A stretch of DNA of 64,000 bases from Pseudomonas crudilactis (GTDB lineage Bacteria; Pseudomonadota; Gammaproteobacteria; Pseudomonadales; Pseudomonadaceae). Under the pieces are notes generated by a model. It was not told the origin of the DNA. It worked only from the letters and a program-made list of their open reading frames with translations, and searched no databases. Position numbers and translations under genes: made by a program. Below, piece after piece: positions 9,385 to 18,674 of this stretch. The stretch lies in the NCBI RefSeq assembly GCF_013433315.1, contig NZ_WXVV01000004.1, positions 214,617 through 278,616 of the forward strand. Reading direction: 5' to 3'. Each line of letters begins with the position of its first letter. The stretch's first letter is position 1.

Positions 9385-10674
9385 CTACGGGGCCAATCCC
9401 GCGCTGACGTAAATCCGGCTGTGTGAACCGAAATGCCCGAGCAATTTGAATAGCTGCTGGTTAAGTGCCGGGTGGTCGAAGTCTTCCTGTTGCAGTTGGT
9501 TGCCGCTGCTGAAATCACTGTTGACGGGCGCGGCTTCCAGCCACTGGCCGATGGCCTCGTCGAAGGCTGCGGAATCGTTGACCGACTCGGCGCTGACCAC
9601 TTCGCGCAGGTAGTCGACCGCGTACGGCGGGTAGGTTTTGTCCTGAGCCACATCGGCGTATGCCGCGAGCATCGGATGCGGCTGACCGGTGCGTAGCACG
9701 CGCCGCAGCCAGGTTGACTGATACTTCTCGACTTCCATGTGTCGGGTCGCGACGCGCTCAATGGAGGCCTGTTTGTCCTCAGCAAAACCGGCGATGGCCT
9801 TGCCTTCCAGTAACAGAAGGCTGGCGAGGTCGACGCCGGGTAATGGCTTGGCGTGATACGGCTGGGTCAGGTCCTGAATGTGGTGCAGGCCCCAGCCGAG
9901 AAAGCGATAACCCCAATACGGATGACCGCTGGCAAACGCCAGTCGCGCCAGGCCCATGTATTGATACGCACGCCAGTCCGGCCAACTGCGTTCAAGGAAA
10001 CCGGCAGCGGCGTACACCACGGGGCTTTCGTGGAAGAAGCCCATGTGGAACGGCGCCTGCGAGCTGTACTGGAACCGCGCATCACCGAACGGTTGCGGGC
10101 CGAAACCGTAGAGCGCGCCGACGTTGCCAGGGTTGTCGCTGAACAGGTTGATGTCGTGGCCGTAATCCGGCTCGTCGGCGGCGCTGGCGAGCACGGCCAG
10201 CGGTGCGACTTTTTCGTGATCGGTGACCACGATGAAACGTTGGCGATTCCACGGAGAAAGGGTTTGCTCGACCATGACCTGATTGGCCTGCAAGTGCTCA
10301 CGCTCAGGCAGGTCTTTACCCGGCAAGGGCTGGATGACCATCGCCAGATGAATCTCGGGATTGATGCGCAGCGCCGTGAGGAAGTCGTGACGCAGATTGT
10401 CACTTGGCACGACCGGCAACTTCAGGTTATCGGGGCGTGGCGGGTATTGAGCAAAGTGCTCACGGGCGAAGGTTTCCTGTTGCTCCAACAGCGCCAGCAC
10501 GGCCGGATATTGCTCGCTGAGAAACTGCTCCAGTGGCTCGACTGCAACCGCTGGTGCATCACGCAACGCCGGCAGTTCCTGCAACGCCAGATAGCTGCCC
10601 ACCGTATGGTTCGACCAGCCCCAGGCGCTCGGGGCCGTTGCACAAAGCAGCAACAGGAGGAAGGTCAGCTTCAT
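9385..10674 (-). CDS. Secreted zinc phospholipase C / S1-P1-fold protein
   Basis: 429 residues. The signal peptide ends just before Trp20, and a mature N-terminal WSNHT fits the S1/P1 and PLC fold, where the N-terminal Trp ligates zinc. The metal-binding motif HHIQDLTQPYH (264-274) matches HxxxDxxxPxH. Family enzymes cleave phospholipids or single-stranded nucleic acid outside the inner membrane. The neighbouring DUF1302/DUF1329 proteins and the alkyl-DHAP-synthase-like enzyme upstream favour a lipid substrate. The 48-bp gap to the DUF1302 gene suggests one transcript. Confidence 0.75.
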   Translation of the reverse strand: MKLTFLLLLLCATAPSAWGWSNHTVGSYLALQELPALRDAPAVAVEPLEQFLSEQYPAVLALLEQQETFAREHFAQYPPRPDNLKLPVVPSDNLRHDFLTALRINPEIHLAMVIQPLPGKDLPEREHLQANQVMVEQTLSPWNRQRFIVVTDHEKVAPLAVLASAADEPDYGHDINLFSDNPGNVGALYGFGPQPFGDARFQYSSQAPFHMGFFHESPVVYAAAGFLERSWPDWRAYQYMGLARLAFASGHPYWGYRFLGWGLHHIQDLTQPYHAKPLPGVDLASLLLLEGKAIAGFAEDKQASIERVATRHMEVEKYQSTWLRRVLRTGQPHPMLAAYADVAQDKTYPPYAVDYLREVVSAESVNDSAAFDEAIGQWLEAAPVNSDFSSGNQLQQEDFDHPALNQQLFKLLGHFGSHSRIYVSAGLAP

Positions 10675-10804
10675 TGCTTTTCGTTCTTATTGGCGGTGCC
10701 GTGGGGGGTGAGCCTAACAACCGACCCCGCCGCTGACACTGTCCGATCTCACCAGAAAAAGTCTCCGATGGCGCCACATAAGCGGATCTGATTCCACCGC
10801 ATAA

Positions 10805-10899
10805 CCTTGTGGGAGCGAGCTTGCTCGCGAAAGCGGTGGGTCAGACAAGACATTAGTGACTGACACTCCGCATTCGCGAGCAAGCTCGCTCCCACAGGG
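10805..10899. repeat. REP doublet, GCGAGCAAGCTCGC type
   Basis: Inverted arms at about 10805-10831 and 10873-10899 with the gcgagcaagctcgc core. It separates the FGGY kinase stop from the phospholipase-like gene downstream. Confidence 0.85.
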
Positions 10900-10914
10900 A
10901 TTGGTGGTGTTCTT

Positions 10915-12483
10915 TCAGGCGGGATAGCCGGTGATTTTGCGAATGCTCTGATACAGCGGCTTGAGCTGGCGATACATGCGCAGGTAGACCTCTTTGTACA
11001 GCTGCTCGTAGATTTTTTGTGCCTCCGGCTGTGGGGTGAACACCGTGCCCACCCGCGTCATCGCCGCGATCGCCGTAGGGAAATCCGCATGCAACCCCAA
11101 CCCCACCGCACAACAAATCGCCGCGCCCAGACCCGACGCTTCGTACACATGCGGACGCTCCGCCGGCAGGCCGAAAATATTCGCCGTCAGCTGCATCGCC
11201 GCATCACTCTGCGAGCCGCCACCGGCCACGCGCAGACGCTTGACCGACACCTTCGAACGCCGCTCGATGTTCTCCATGCCCTGACGCAACGCATACGCCA
11301 GTCCCTCAAGAATCGCCCGGTAAATATGCGCCCGGGTGTGCACATCACCGAAGCCGATCATTGCGCCCTTCGCCTCGACACCCGGCTCGCGAATCCCCGG
11401 CGACCAGTACGGTTGCAACATCAGGCCCATCGACCCCGGCGGCACCGCCTCAACCAGCGCATCGAACAACTGCTCCGGCTCGATGCCCTGCTCTTTGGCC
11501 TGCTGCATCTCGCGCAGACCGAACTCGTTTTTGAACCAGCTGACCATCCAGTAACCGCGATAAATCATCACCTCGCAGTTGAACTGATCGGGCACAGCTG
11601 ACGGGTACGGCGGAATCAACGGGACAATTTCCAGATAGCGCGAGCGGGTGCTGGTGATCGTCGCCGTGGTGCCGTAGGACAGACACACCGTACCCGCATC
11701 GACCACGCCGGCACCGACCACTTCACAAGCCTTGTCAGCGCCCGCCGCAATCAACGGCAAGCCTTCGGGAATACCCGTATGGCGAGCGGCCTCGGCGGTA
11801 ATGTAGCCGAGGGTTTCACCGGGTTTTTGCAGGCTCGGCAATTGCTCGGGCCGCACCGCCAGCGCCTGCCATTTCCAGTCACTCGGCGCGGCCCATTTCA
11901 GGCGTTTGAAGTCGAACGGCAGATAGCCGACGCAGCAACCTACCGAGTCGACAAAACGCCCGCACAGTCGATGGGTGAGAAACCCCGAGAGCAGTAAAAA
12001 CTTGTCGGTCGCCGCCCACACGTCAGGCTGATGTTTTGCTATCCAGTTAGCCTCAGCCTGGGCACGAAAGTAATCCACAGTGCCCTGCGCACCGACCAGT
12101 TTGAACAGCCAGCCCCACGGCCCTTTGATCCTGCCCTCGACTTCGCTCTGCCGTTGGTCGAGCCACAGAATCGCCGGACGCAGCGGCTTGCCTTCGGCAT
12201 CAACGTTGATCACTGTACCGCGCTGCGTGGTCAGGGAAACGCCGGCAATCTGCGAGCGATCAATCCCCGTTTGCTGCCAGACCTGCTGACACGCCTCACC
12301 GAGTTTCGCCCAGTAATATTCCGGATTCTGCTCGGCCCAGCCCGGTTGCGTCGAGTAATACGCCTGCAACTCGACCTTGCCTTTGCCGAGCAGATTGCCC
12401 TGCAAATCGAAGAGCAGCGCACGCACGCTCTGGGTGCCGTTGTCGATGGCCAGCAGGTAACGCTTGTTCGGGTGGTTATCCAT
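10915..12483 (-). CDS. FGGY-family carbohydrate kinase
   Basis: 522 residues from the ATG at 12481-12483; the longer frame upstream overlaps the GlpD-like gene. The N-terminal ATPase motif [17 protein letters not shown] and the C-terminal [10 protein letters not shown] phosphate block are typical of FGGY kinases (glycerol, xylulose, AI-2 kinases). The sugar substrate cannot be read from the sequence. It follows the GlpD-like dehydrogenase by 20 bases and the alkyl-DHAP-synthase-like gene, so a three-carbon or glycerol-ether substrate is a reasonable guess, with the product oxidised by the neighbour. Confidence 0.88.
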   Translation of the reverse strand: MDNHPNKRYLLAIDNGTQSVRALLFDLQGNLLGKGKVELQAYYSTQPGWAEQNPEYYWAKLGEACQQVWQQTGIDRSQIAGVSLTTQRGTVINVDAEGKPLRPAILWLDQRQSEVEGRIKGPWGWLFKLVGAQGTVDYFRAQAEANWIAKHQPDVWAATDKFLLLSGFLTHRLCGRFVDSVGCCVGYLPFDFKRLKWAAPSDWKWQALAVRPEQLPSLQKPGETLGYITAEAARHTGIPEGLPLIAAGADKACEVVGAGVVDAGTVCLSYGTTATITSTRSRYLEIVPLIPPYPSAVPDQFNCEVMIYRGYWMVSWFKNEFGLREMQQAKEQGIEPEQLFDALVEAVPPGSMGLMLQPYWSPGIREPGVEAKGAMIGFGDVHTRAHIYRAILEGLAYALRQGMENIERRSKVSVKRLRVAGGGSQSDAAMQLTANIFGLPAERPHVYEASGLGAAICCAVGLGLHADFPTAIAAMTRVGTVFTPQPEAQKIYEQLYKEVYLRMYRQLKPLYQSIRKITGYPA

Positions 12484-12503
12484 GGAGCTCTCTTCAAGGG
12501 GCA

Positions 12504-14096
12504 TCAAGGCGTGGCATCCGGCAAACCATGATGGCGTTGCCACAACGCCCGATAACGCTGAATTTCCTGCTGCCAGTGTTCGTCGCTCCAACCCAGTCGT
12601 GGCTGGCAGAGTGGGCGGATGGCGGCGAAATACTCTTCGCCACCGCGCGGCAACAGCAGACCGAGACGCGTGCGGCGCAGCAGCAGATCATCCAGGTGCA
12701 GAACCATTTCACTCTCGCAGGCGAAGGCCAATTCCGCCCACAACGTATCCGTGGCGCCGATCGTGGCGTGGCCGACATCTTTGATCAGTTGCGCCAGCCT
12801 TGGCAGCTCTCGGCCATGCCTTCCGGCCAGACGTCGCCACTGATGGCTGCTCAACTCAGGAATCGCCAGCGCAGGCACAGCCGCAAACACTGGCGCGGCG
12901 TCGTCAACGAAAGGACGCTCAAGCATCGCCGCGCAGGCCTTGAGTAATTCGATGGCTTGCGGACGAAACGTGGTGAGTTTGCCGCCGGCCAGGGTCACGC
13001 AACCGGGCTCCTGCCACAGCACATGCTCGCGGGTTTCGTTCGACGGTTTGTCTTGATGCTCACCTGCGCTGCCCACCACCGGACGCACGCCGGACCAGGT
13101 CGACAGCACATCATTCGCCGTCACTTCTGCGCCGGGAAATTGTTGCGTGCAGGCCGCCAGCAGATAGTCGAGTTCTTCGCCGCTGATGCTCGCGCTCTGA
13201 TCGAGATCCTCACGATGATCGAGGTCCGTGGTGCCGACCACCGTCGCGCCCTCCCACGGAAAAACAAACACCGGACGCCGATCAAGCTCATGCATGAAAG
13301 TGAACGCCTGCGCCACCGATAGACGCCAACCCGGCAGCAACAAATGACTGCCGCGCAACGGCCGCAATTGCCTTGGCGCCTCAGTCGGCCGCAAGCGTTC
13401 GGCCCACGCGCCAGTCGCCACAGCGAGCACGCCGCAGCGCAATTGCAGTGACGTGCCAGCCTCGCAATCCTCGACCTGAACGCCACACACGCGCCCGTTT
13501 TCTCGCAGCAAATGTTCGACGCGAACGCCGTTCACCACGACAGCACCGTCGGCCCGCGCCTCGCTCAGAACGCGCATTACCAGCCGCGCGTCATCGGTCA
13601 GTGCATCGACAAAACTAGTGCCGCCGAGCAAGTCATTTTCCTTCACCCCCGGCGCCAGATAACGCAGTTGCTGCGCATCATGAAAACGATGGCTGCGACG
13701 CCCGGCCAAGGCGTCGTAAACGCTCAGCAAGCCACCCAACACCCGAGGCCCGGGAAAGCCGCCGCGATAGTGCGGCATCATGAAACTCATCGGCTCGACC
13801 AGCCCCGGCGCTTCGTCGAGCAAGCGCTGACGCTCGCGCACCGAATCACGGGTCAGGCGCCACTGGCCTTTGGCGATGTAGCGCAAACCGCCGTGGACCA
13901 TTTTCGAAGATCGACTTGAGGTGCCCCAGGCAAAGTCGCGTTGCTCCAGCAGCAGACAGCGCCAGCCTCGACGCGCCGCCTCACGCAGGATTCCGGCGCC
14001 GCTGATGCCGCCACCAATGACGATCAGATCCCAGGTTTCCTCCGCCAGCGTTGGCAGAACTTGCTGGCGCCACGCGGCGTTCCAGTGCTGACTCAT
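12504..14096 (-). CDS. GlpD-like FAD-dependent glycerol-3-phosphate dehydrogenase/oxidase
   Basis: 530 residues. The N-terminal FAD loop [12 protein letters not shown] is followed by [21 protein letters not shown], the flavin-contact segment of GlpD enzymes, which oxidise sn-glycerol 3-phosphate to DHAP and pass electrons to quinone. The ATG at 14096 was chosen because GGAG lies eight bases upstream; GTG 14105 and ATG 14102 in the same frame are poorly spaced from it. The frame begins right after the alkyl-DHAP-synthase-like stop. The genome should hold a separate housekeeping glpD, so this copy probably serves the local pathway. Confidence 0.88.
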   Translation of the reverse strand: MSQHWNAAWRQQVLPTLAEETWDLIVIGGGISGAGILREAARRGWRCLLLEQRDFAWGTSSRSSKMVHGGLRYIAKGQWRLTRDSVRERQRLLDEAPGLVEPMSFMMPHYRGGFPGPRVLGGLLSVYDALAGRRSHRFHDAQQLRYLAPGVKENDLLGGTSFVDALTDDARLVMRVLSEARADGAVVVNGVRVEHLLRENGRVCGVQVEDCEAGTSLQLRCGVLAVATGAWAERLRPTEAPRQLRPLRGSHLLLPGWRLSVAQAFTFMHELDRRPVFVFPWEGATVVGTTDLDHREDLDQSASISGEELDYLLAACTQQFPGAEVTANDVLSTWSGVRPVVGSAGEHQDKPSNETREHVLWQEPGCVTLAGGKLTTFRPQAIELLKACAAMLERPFVDDAAPVFAAVPALAIPELSSHQWRRLAGRHGRELPRLAQLIKDVGHATIGATDTLWAELAFACESEMVLHLDDLLLRRTRLGLLLPRGGEEYFAAIRPLCQPRLGWSDEHWQQEIQRYRALWQRHHGLPDATP

Positions 14097-14101
14097 GGTC
14101 A

Positions 14102-15697
14102 TCACTCCGGCAGCAGCGTGCCGGGGTTGAGGCGCCCGGCCGGATCGAAATGTTTGCTCAGCGCCTGCAAGGTATCCATTGCCAGTGCGCCCTTCTCGCG
14201 CAGCAGATACGGCGCGTGATCCTTGCCGACGCCGTGCTGATGGCTGATGGTGCCGTGGTTGTCGACGATGGTCTGGCTGGCCACGTGTTTGAGTGCTTTC
14301 CAGCGCGCCAGCGTCGCCGGATAGTCAGCCGCCGGGCGAAACACGTAAGTGGTGTAGATGCTCGAACCTTCGCCGTAGACGTGGGACAGGTGGGTGAACA
14401 CGTGCACTCGCTCGCCTTCGGCGGCCAAGGCCTCGCGCAGGCTGTTTTCAACGAGGTTGAGCAGGTGGTCGACATTGCTCCAGTCGGTGGCGGTCTCGAG
14501 GGTGTCGACCACGTAACCGGCGTTCCACAGGTTCTCGCGCAGGTAGGGGAAACGGAAGCGGTTCTGCGCCCATTTCTTGCCGAGCAAGGTGCCGGTGAAT
14601 ACGCCGCCGAAGGCCTTCAGATGCTGTCGTGCCTGGGTCAGCGACAGTGCGTTTTGTCGACGATTGCCGGTTACGCCGAAGGTCAGCAGGCATTTGCCCT
14701 CTGCCGCCCCCCATAACTTCAGGTACTTTTCCAGCCAGGCGATTTGTTGTGGATGACCGGCCAGTGCCAGTTGCGTTTCGGTTTCCACGGCGTTGGACAG
14801 GCGCAGCATCGACAGTGGTACGCGCGCCTGGGCCAATTGGCGGATGGCTTGCAGGGCCTTGGTCCAAGAAGGCAGAAACACGCCGTAGAAACGCTCATCC
14901 GTCGGCAACGCGCTGACCCGCACCTTGACCTCGGAAATGATCCCGAAACGGCCCTCGCAACCGAGCACCACTTCGCGCAAATCGGGTCCGGCAGCCGAAG
15001 CCGGGAAAGTTGGTATTTCCAAAGGCCCGGCAAAGGTTTCCAAGGTTCCGCCCGCAAACAATTGCTCGATCCGGCCATAGCGCAACGACTGCTGACCGCT
15101 GGAACGACTGGCCACCCAACCGCCCAGCGTCGACAACTCCCACGACTGCGGGAAATGCCCCAGGGTGTAGCCCCGCGCCCGCAGCTGACTTTCCACCTGC
15201 GGGCCACTCGCACCGGGGCCGAACGTCGCCAGCAGGCTCTGTTCGTCGAGGTCGATCAGGCGATTCATCCGCGCCAGCGACACCGTCACCACTGGCCGCG
15301 CCGAATCCGGCGGATTGATGTGCCCGGCCACCGACGTGCCGCCGCCGTACGGGATCAGGCACAAGTCCTGTTCGTGAGCGAGCGCCAGCAATTGGCGAAT
15401 GTGTTCGGCCGTCTCCGGGAACGCCACCGCATCCGGATAATTGCCCAGCGCACCTTCGCGCAACGCAAGCCAGTCCGGCAGGCTCTGACCCCGCGCATGC
15501 AGCAAACGATCATGGGCATCGACGCTGTACAAACTGTGCGCCGGCAATCGCGAGGCTGGCACGCGGGCCAATGCGGTCTCCAGTGTCGCGTCGGGCAGCG
15601 CTCGCCCCTCGCCCAATCGCTCATGAAGAAACTCCGCGCCCTGGGCCGGCAGTTCGACCACCGTGGTTGCATCTCCCCAGCCGTTCCAGCGTCGCAT
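14102..15697 (-). CDS. FAD-binding oxidase, alkyldihydroxyacetone-phosphate synthase-like
   Basis: 531 residues of the vanillyl-alcohol-oxidase fold. The FAD pyrophosphate loop is IPYGGGTSVAGHI, and the C-terminal HQHGVGK motif (about 486-492) corresponds to the histidine loop of AGPS, which swaps the acyl chain of acyl-DHAP for a fatty alcohol in ether-lipid synthesis. The domain continues with FDPAGRLNPG, the usual C-terminal block. It overlaps the region of the GlpD-like start and is divergent from the AraC regulator. Ether-lipid chemistry, in either direction, is inferred; a D-lactate/glycolate oxidase-like role is the alternative. Confidence 0.8.
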   Translation of the reverse strand: MRRWNGWGDATTVVELPAQGAEFLHERLGEGRALPDATLETALARVPASRLPAHSLYSVDAHDRLLHARGQSLPDWLALREGALGNYPDAVAFPETAEHIRQLLALAHEQDLCLIPYGGGTSVAGHINPPDSARPVVTVSLARMNRLIDLDEQSLLATFGPGASGPQVESQLRARGYTLGHFPQSWELSTLGGWVASRSSGQQSLRYGRIEQLFAGGTLETFAGPLEIPTFPASAAGPDLREVVLGCEGRFGIISEVKVRVSALPTDERFYGVFLPSWTKALQAIRQLAQARVPLSMLRLSNAVETETQLALAGHPQQIAWLEKYLKLWGAAEGKCLLTFGVTGNRRQNALSLTQARQHLKAFGGVFTGTLLGKKWAQNRFRFPYLRENLWNAGYVVDTLETATDWSNVDHLLNLVENSLREALAAEGERVHVFTHLSHVYGEGSSIYTTYVFRPAADYPATLARWKALKHVASQTIVDNHGTISHQHGVGKDHAPYLLREKGALAMDTLQALSKHFDPAGRLNPGTLLPE

Positions 15698-15908
15698 GCG
15701 TGTGTCCTTTTTTGCCGTCAGATCAGTGATATTTCAGGCCCCCATACTAGCCAGCGGCCGTAAAGTGTCACGGTCGCATCCGGCCAGTTCGTGTAGCCAA
15801 TTGAGTCAAACGTCGCGCAAGCGTCAGCCATTTACTTTAGTCGGGGTTTCAAATTACCTTTCAGGCTATTCGTCCGCCTCCGCCGCCATTGATCAAAGGA
15901 ATGGGATC

Positions 15909-16925
15909 ATGCAATCGCTTGGCTTCACCTCGGTTCCGCCGCTGCTCAAGTACCTGCGCCATGCCGAACAACTGGGTATGGATATCGAGCCTGCGTTGGC
16001 GGCGGCGGGTTTGCAGGCGCAGCAGTTGAGCGACAACACCCTGCGTTTGCCCGGTGAGGCACACGAACGCTTGCTCGATTATTTTTGCGAGCACTCGGGC
16101 GATCCGTTGTTCGGGCTTAACGCGGCGAATTTCGTCCTGCCCAATTCGTGGAGCGTGCTCGGCTACATCACCATGAACTGCGCGACCCTGGGCGATGCGA
16201 TGAGCCGGATCATGCCGTTCGAGAAACTGGTCGGCGACATGGGCGTCAGCCGCGCCGAGGTGCTGGATGGCCACGTGCATTTGATCTGGACGTGCCGTTA
16301 TCAGCGCCCACGGATTCGCCGGCATCTGGTGGAGAACGTGCTCGGTTCATGGCTGCACTATGCGCGCTGGATCGCCGATACACAGATGTCGCCGGCCGGT
16401 GTCTGGCTGGAACATTCGTGCCCGGCCGAAGCGACGCCTGCGCAATACGAGGCGTTTTTCGATTGCCCGGTGTTGTTCGATCAGCCGTATTCGGCGCTGG
16501 TTGTGCCGCTGGCGTATTTGCAGTTGCCGTTGCGTCAGGCCGATGCGCAATTGCTGCGCACGCTGGAAGAACATGCGTTGGGATTGATGGCGACGCTGGA
16601 GGATGCGTCGCTGGAACAGCAGGTGAAGAACATTCTGCGGCAGTTGCTCAAGGAGGGCTTGCCGCGCAAGGAGCAGGTCGCCGAGCAGCTCGCCGTTTCA
16701 GTGCGCACGTTGCAGCGGCAGTTGCATCAGGCGGGGACGTCGTATCAGCAGATTCTCGATGATTTGCGCCAGGAACTGGCTGAGCATTATTTGCTCAACA
16801 GCACCTTGCCGATTCAGGACATTGCGCAGTATCTGGGGTTTACCGAACCGAGGTCGTTTCATCGCACGTTCAAGAGTCGGCGGGGGATGCCGCCGGGGGA
16901 GTTTCGGCAGATGCATCGGGGATGA
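15909..16925 (+). CDS. AraC-family transcriptional regulator with arabinose-binding-type N domain
   Basis: 338 residues from the ATG at 15909, preceded by AAAGGA; the longer frame reading in from 15663 overlaps the divergent gene. The N-terminal half resembles the Arabinose_bd (PF12625) sensor (LRLPGEAHERLLDYF, GYITMNCATLGDAM). The C-terminal two-helix-turn-helix block contains VSVRTLQRQLHQAG and the second HTH at about 290-330 (IAQYLGFTEPRSFHRTFK). Its position, divergent from the AGPS-like/GlpD-like/FGGY run, makes it the likely activator of that operon from the shared 211-bp gap. Confidence 0.9.
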   Translation: MQSLGFTSVPPLLKYLRHAEQLGMDIEPALAAAGLQAQQLSDNTLRLPGEAHERLLDYFCEHSGDPLFGLNAANFVLPNSWSVLGYITMNCATLGDAMSRIMPFEKLVGDMGVSRAEVLDGHVHLIWTCRYQRPRIRRHLVENVLGSWLHYARWIADTQMSPAGVWLEHSCPAEATPAQYEAFFDCPVLFDQPYSALVVPLAYLQLPLRQADAQLLRTLEEHALGLMATLEDASLEQQVKNILRQLLKEGLPRKEQVAEQLAVSVRTLQRQLHQAGTSYQQILDDLRQELAEHYLLNSTLPIQDIAQYLGFTEPRSFHRTFKSRRGMPPGEFRQMHRG

Positions 16926-16936
16926 TTGTTCTGGCC

Positions 16937-17033
16937 CCTTCGCGAGCAAGCTCGCTCCCACAGTTGATCTCGGCTGCTCACCAATTCGATGTTCACTGCA
17001 GATCCATTGTGGGAGCGAGCTTGCTCGCGAATG
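16937..17033. repeat. REP doublet, GCGAGCAAGCTCGC type
   Basis: Inverted arms at 16937-16963 and 17006-17033, directly after the AraC stop. The rest of 17034-17214 shows no gene. A short hairpin (AAGCC 17170-17174 / GGCTT 17185-17189) is the only structure I see there. Confidence 0.85.
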
Positions 17034-17214
17034 CGCCAGTTGCAGCAACCGATTCCTACAGGCAAATCTTCGATACTTGAGCGCAATAAACATCCCACAC
17101 CACTGGTGTTTAATGACACTCAGCGTTACGCGAAACAGCCCACAAATCCTTGCGCCGTAACCTACGCCTAAGCCAGAATCCGCCGGCTTGTGCGCCCTGA
17201 GCATGCTGCGTAAC

Positions 17215-17441
17215 TTGATTGCGTCACTGATTCCCAGTGATCGAGCTTAGCGGCTCGGCTACATTCGCTCCCCGCTGCACGAGTATCATCCAGTCAGGTA
17301 TTTGCCTGCGCTTTATGGTGGCTGTGCGCATGGCACCTTCGGGTGCGCCGGGGTGGGATGCGACCGGTCCGCTAACTTGCGCACAGCTGCCTCCCTTTTG
17401 CTTAGCGGCGAAATGGATGCGGCTTTAAAAGGTACGCTCCC
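17215..17441 (+). ncRNA. Structured 5' leader of the DUF6124 gene
   Basis: Several stems are visible. TCACTG (17224-17229) pairs with CAGTGA (17235-17240). A perfect 10-bp outer stem joins GCTGTGCGCA (17321-17330) to TGCGCACAGC (17378-17387). Inside it, GCACC/GGTGC (17333-17337/17342-17346) closes a cUUCGg tetraloop. The leader runs up to the DUF6124 start. From memory, similar leaders with a UUCG hairpin inside a long stem precede other small Pseudomonas genes of this kind. A 63-codon open frame (17237-17428) overlaps it but is probably not translated. Function unknown; a cis-regulatory RNA is inferred. Confidence 0.55.
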
Positions 17442-17807
17442 ATGTTCAAAATAACACCAAACCCGCCGGTCACCGACCCGGCCTCCCCCTACGAATCCGC
17501 CGATTCGAAGAAATTCCACGAAGCCGCCGAGCGCGCGCTCGACCACTATCTCGCCCCACCCACCGCGCAGATCATGGCCACGCCCTACCAACCCAACCGC
17601 CTCTACATGGCCAACCCGGCATCCGCGACTGAGCCCTTGCTGGTCGACGCCTGTGAAACGCTGGGCTCGGCCTCGGTGATGCTCAACGACTTCGCCGCCG
17701 TGCTCGAAGGCTCGCACCGCAAGACTTTGCAGGGTATTGCGCAAGTGGTGATGGTGGCGGAAATGGCCGTCAATCAGGTGCTCGATAAGTTCGTGCCGAC
17801 CGAGTAA
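17442..17807 (+). CDS. DUF6124 family protein
   Basis: 121 residues, no signal peptide or transmembrane segment. It opens with FKITPNPP and continues with a Pro/Ser-rich region and the block KKFHEAAERALDHYL, then a helical C-terminal half. This is the pattern of the DUF6124 family, largely confined to Pseudomonas and of unknown function. It stands alone between a structured leader and its own terminator, so it is probably a monocistronic, leader-controlled gene. Confidence 0.8.
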   Translation: MFKITPNPPVTDPASPYESADSKKFHEAAERALDHYLAPPTAQIMATPYQPNRLYMANPASATEPLLVDACETLGSASVMLNDFAAVLEGSHRKTLQGIAQVVMVAEMAVNQVLDKFVPTE

Positions 17808-17810
17808 CGA

Positions 17811-17856
17811 AAAAGCCCGCTGCCCGACTGTGATGGTCAGGTGGCGGGCTTCTTTT
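17811..17856 (+). terminator. Rho-independent terminator of the DUF6124 gene
   Basis: AAGCCCGC (17813-17820) pairs with GCGGGCTT (17844-17851), followed by a T-run at about 17850-17857. It begins a few bases after the stop codon. Confidence 0.85.
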
Positions 17857-17872
17857 TGCGGCGGGCCATTTT

Positions 17873-18178
17873 CCCCTCACCCCAGCCCTCTCCCGGAGGG
17901 AGAGGGGGCTGACCGAGGTGTCTGGCGCTATACATCGACCTGAATGACCGAGTCGATTATGGATTCGACCGAGCAGGTTCAGGTCGGTGTCTCTCTCAAA
18001 CATCCCCGGATCAGTCCCCTCTCCCTCTGGGAGAGCCGACTGTGGGATGCTCGCTAAATACAGCGACCTGAAAGTGCTGCCGTGAATCCATAATCGCTGC
18101 AGATCTTTCAGGTCGATGTACAGCGCCAGACACCTCGGTCAGTCCCCTCTCCCTCCGGGAGAGGGCTAGGGTGAGGGG
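17873..18178. repeat. 306-bp MITE-like element with ~94-bp inverted arms
   Basis: The left arm 17873-17966 and right arm 18084-18178 are near-identical inverted copies. Each starts with cccctcaccc(c/t)agccctctcc at the outside and ends at cgattatggattc on the inside. A third copy of the cccctctccct...gggagag motif lies in the middle (18014-18035). No reading frame is carried. The layout is that of a non-autonomous mobile element or large Pseudomonas intergenic repeat. Confidence 0.75.
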
Positions 18179-18187
18179 CTTTTCGCT

Positions 18188-18556
18188 TCAGAGGCAGATC
18201 GCATTGGTGAACACCAGCCGATTACCAAACGGATCGGCAATCGTCATGTCCTGACTGCCCCACGGCATCGCCTGAATCTGCGGGTGTGAAAACTGGTAGT
18301 CCTTGGCGATCAGTTGCTGTTGGAAAGCCTCCAGCTCATCCGTCTCGATCCGCAGCGCCGAACCCGGGCACGCATCGCCATGATGCTCGGACAAATGCAG
18401 CACACACTCGCCCCGCGACACCTGCAGATACAACGGAAAATTCGCCTCGAAGCGATGCTGCCAGTCGATCTTGAAACCCAGAAAATCGACGTAGAACTCA
18501 ACAGCCTTGGCTTCATCGAAGATCCGCAGGATCGGGGTGGTTTTGCCGAAGCTCAT
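18188..18556 (-). CDS. VOC / glyoxalase-superfamily protein (bleomycin-resistance-like)
   Basis: 122 residues from the ATG at 18554-18556. The fold signature is visible: PILRIFDEAKAVEFYVDFLGFKIDW at the N terminus and MTIADPFGNRLVF near the C terminus, with LHLSEHHGD between. The length fits a single-module pair (two beta-alpha-beta3 units). The family includes glyoxalase I, dioxygenases and antibiotic-binding proteins; the substrate is not predictable. It stands alone beside the inverted-repeat element. Confidence 0.8.
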   Translation of the reverse strand: MSFGKTTPILRIFDEAKAVEFYVDFLGFKIDWQHRFEANFPLYLQVSRGECVLHLSEHHGDACPGSALRIETDELEAFQQQLIAKDYQFSHPQIQAMPWGSQDMTIADPFGNRLVFTNAICL

Positions 18557-18674
18557 GGGGTGCTCCCTGACTGATTGGCCCCACAGTGTAGACGGGGTGG
18601 ATGTCAGCAATTCGGCCCGTTGATGGCTTTCTTTAATCGCAATGTGCCATCACTGTGACGCAGTCCGCGAAACC

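Noticed and set aside
17237..17428. 63-codon frame in the DUF6124 leader
   Set aside because: It coincides with strong RNA stems, and the pairing explains the sequence better than coding does.
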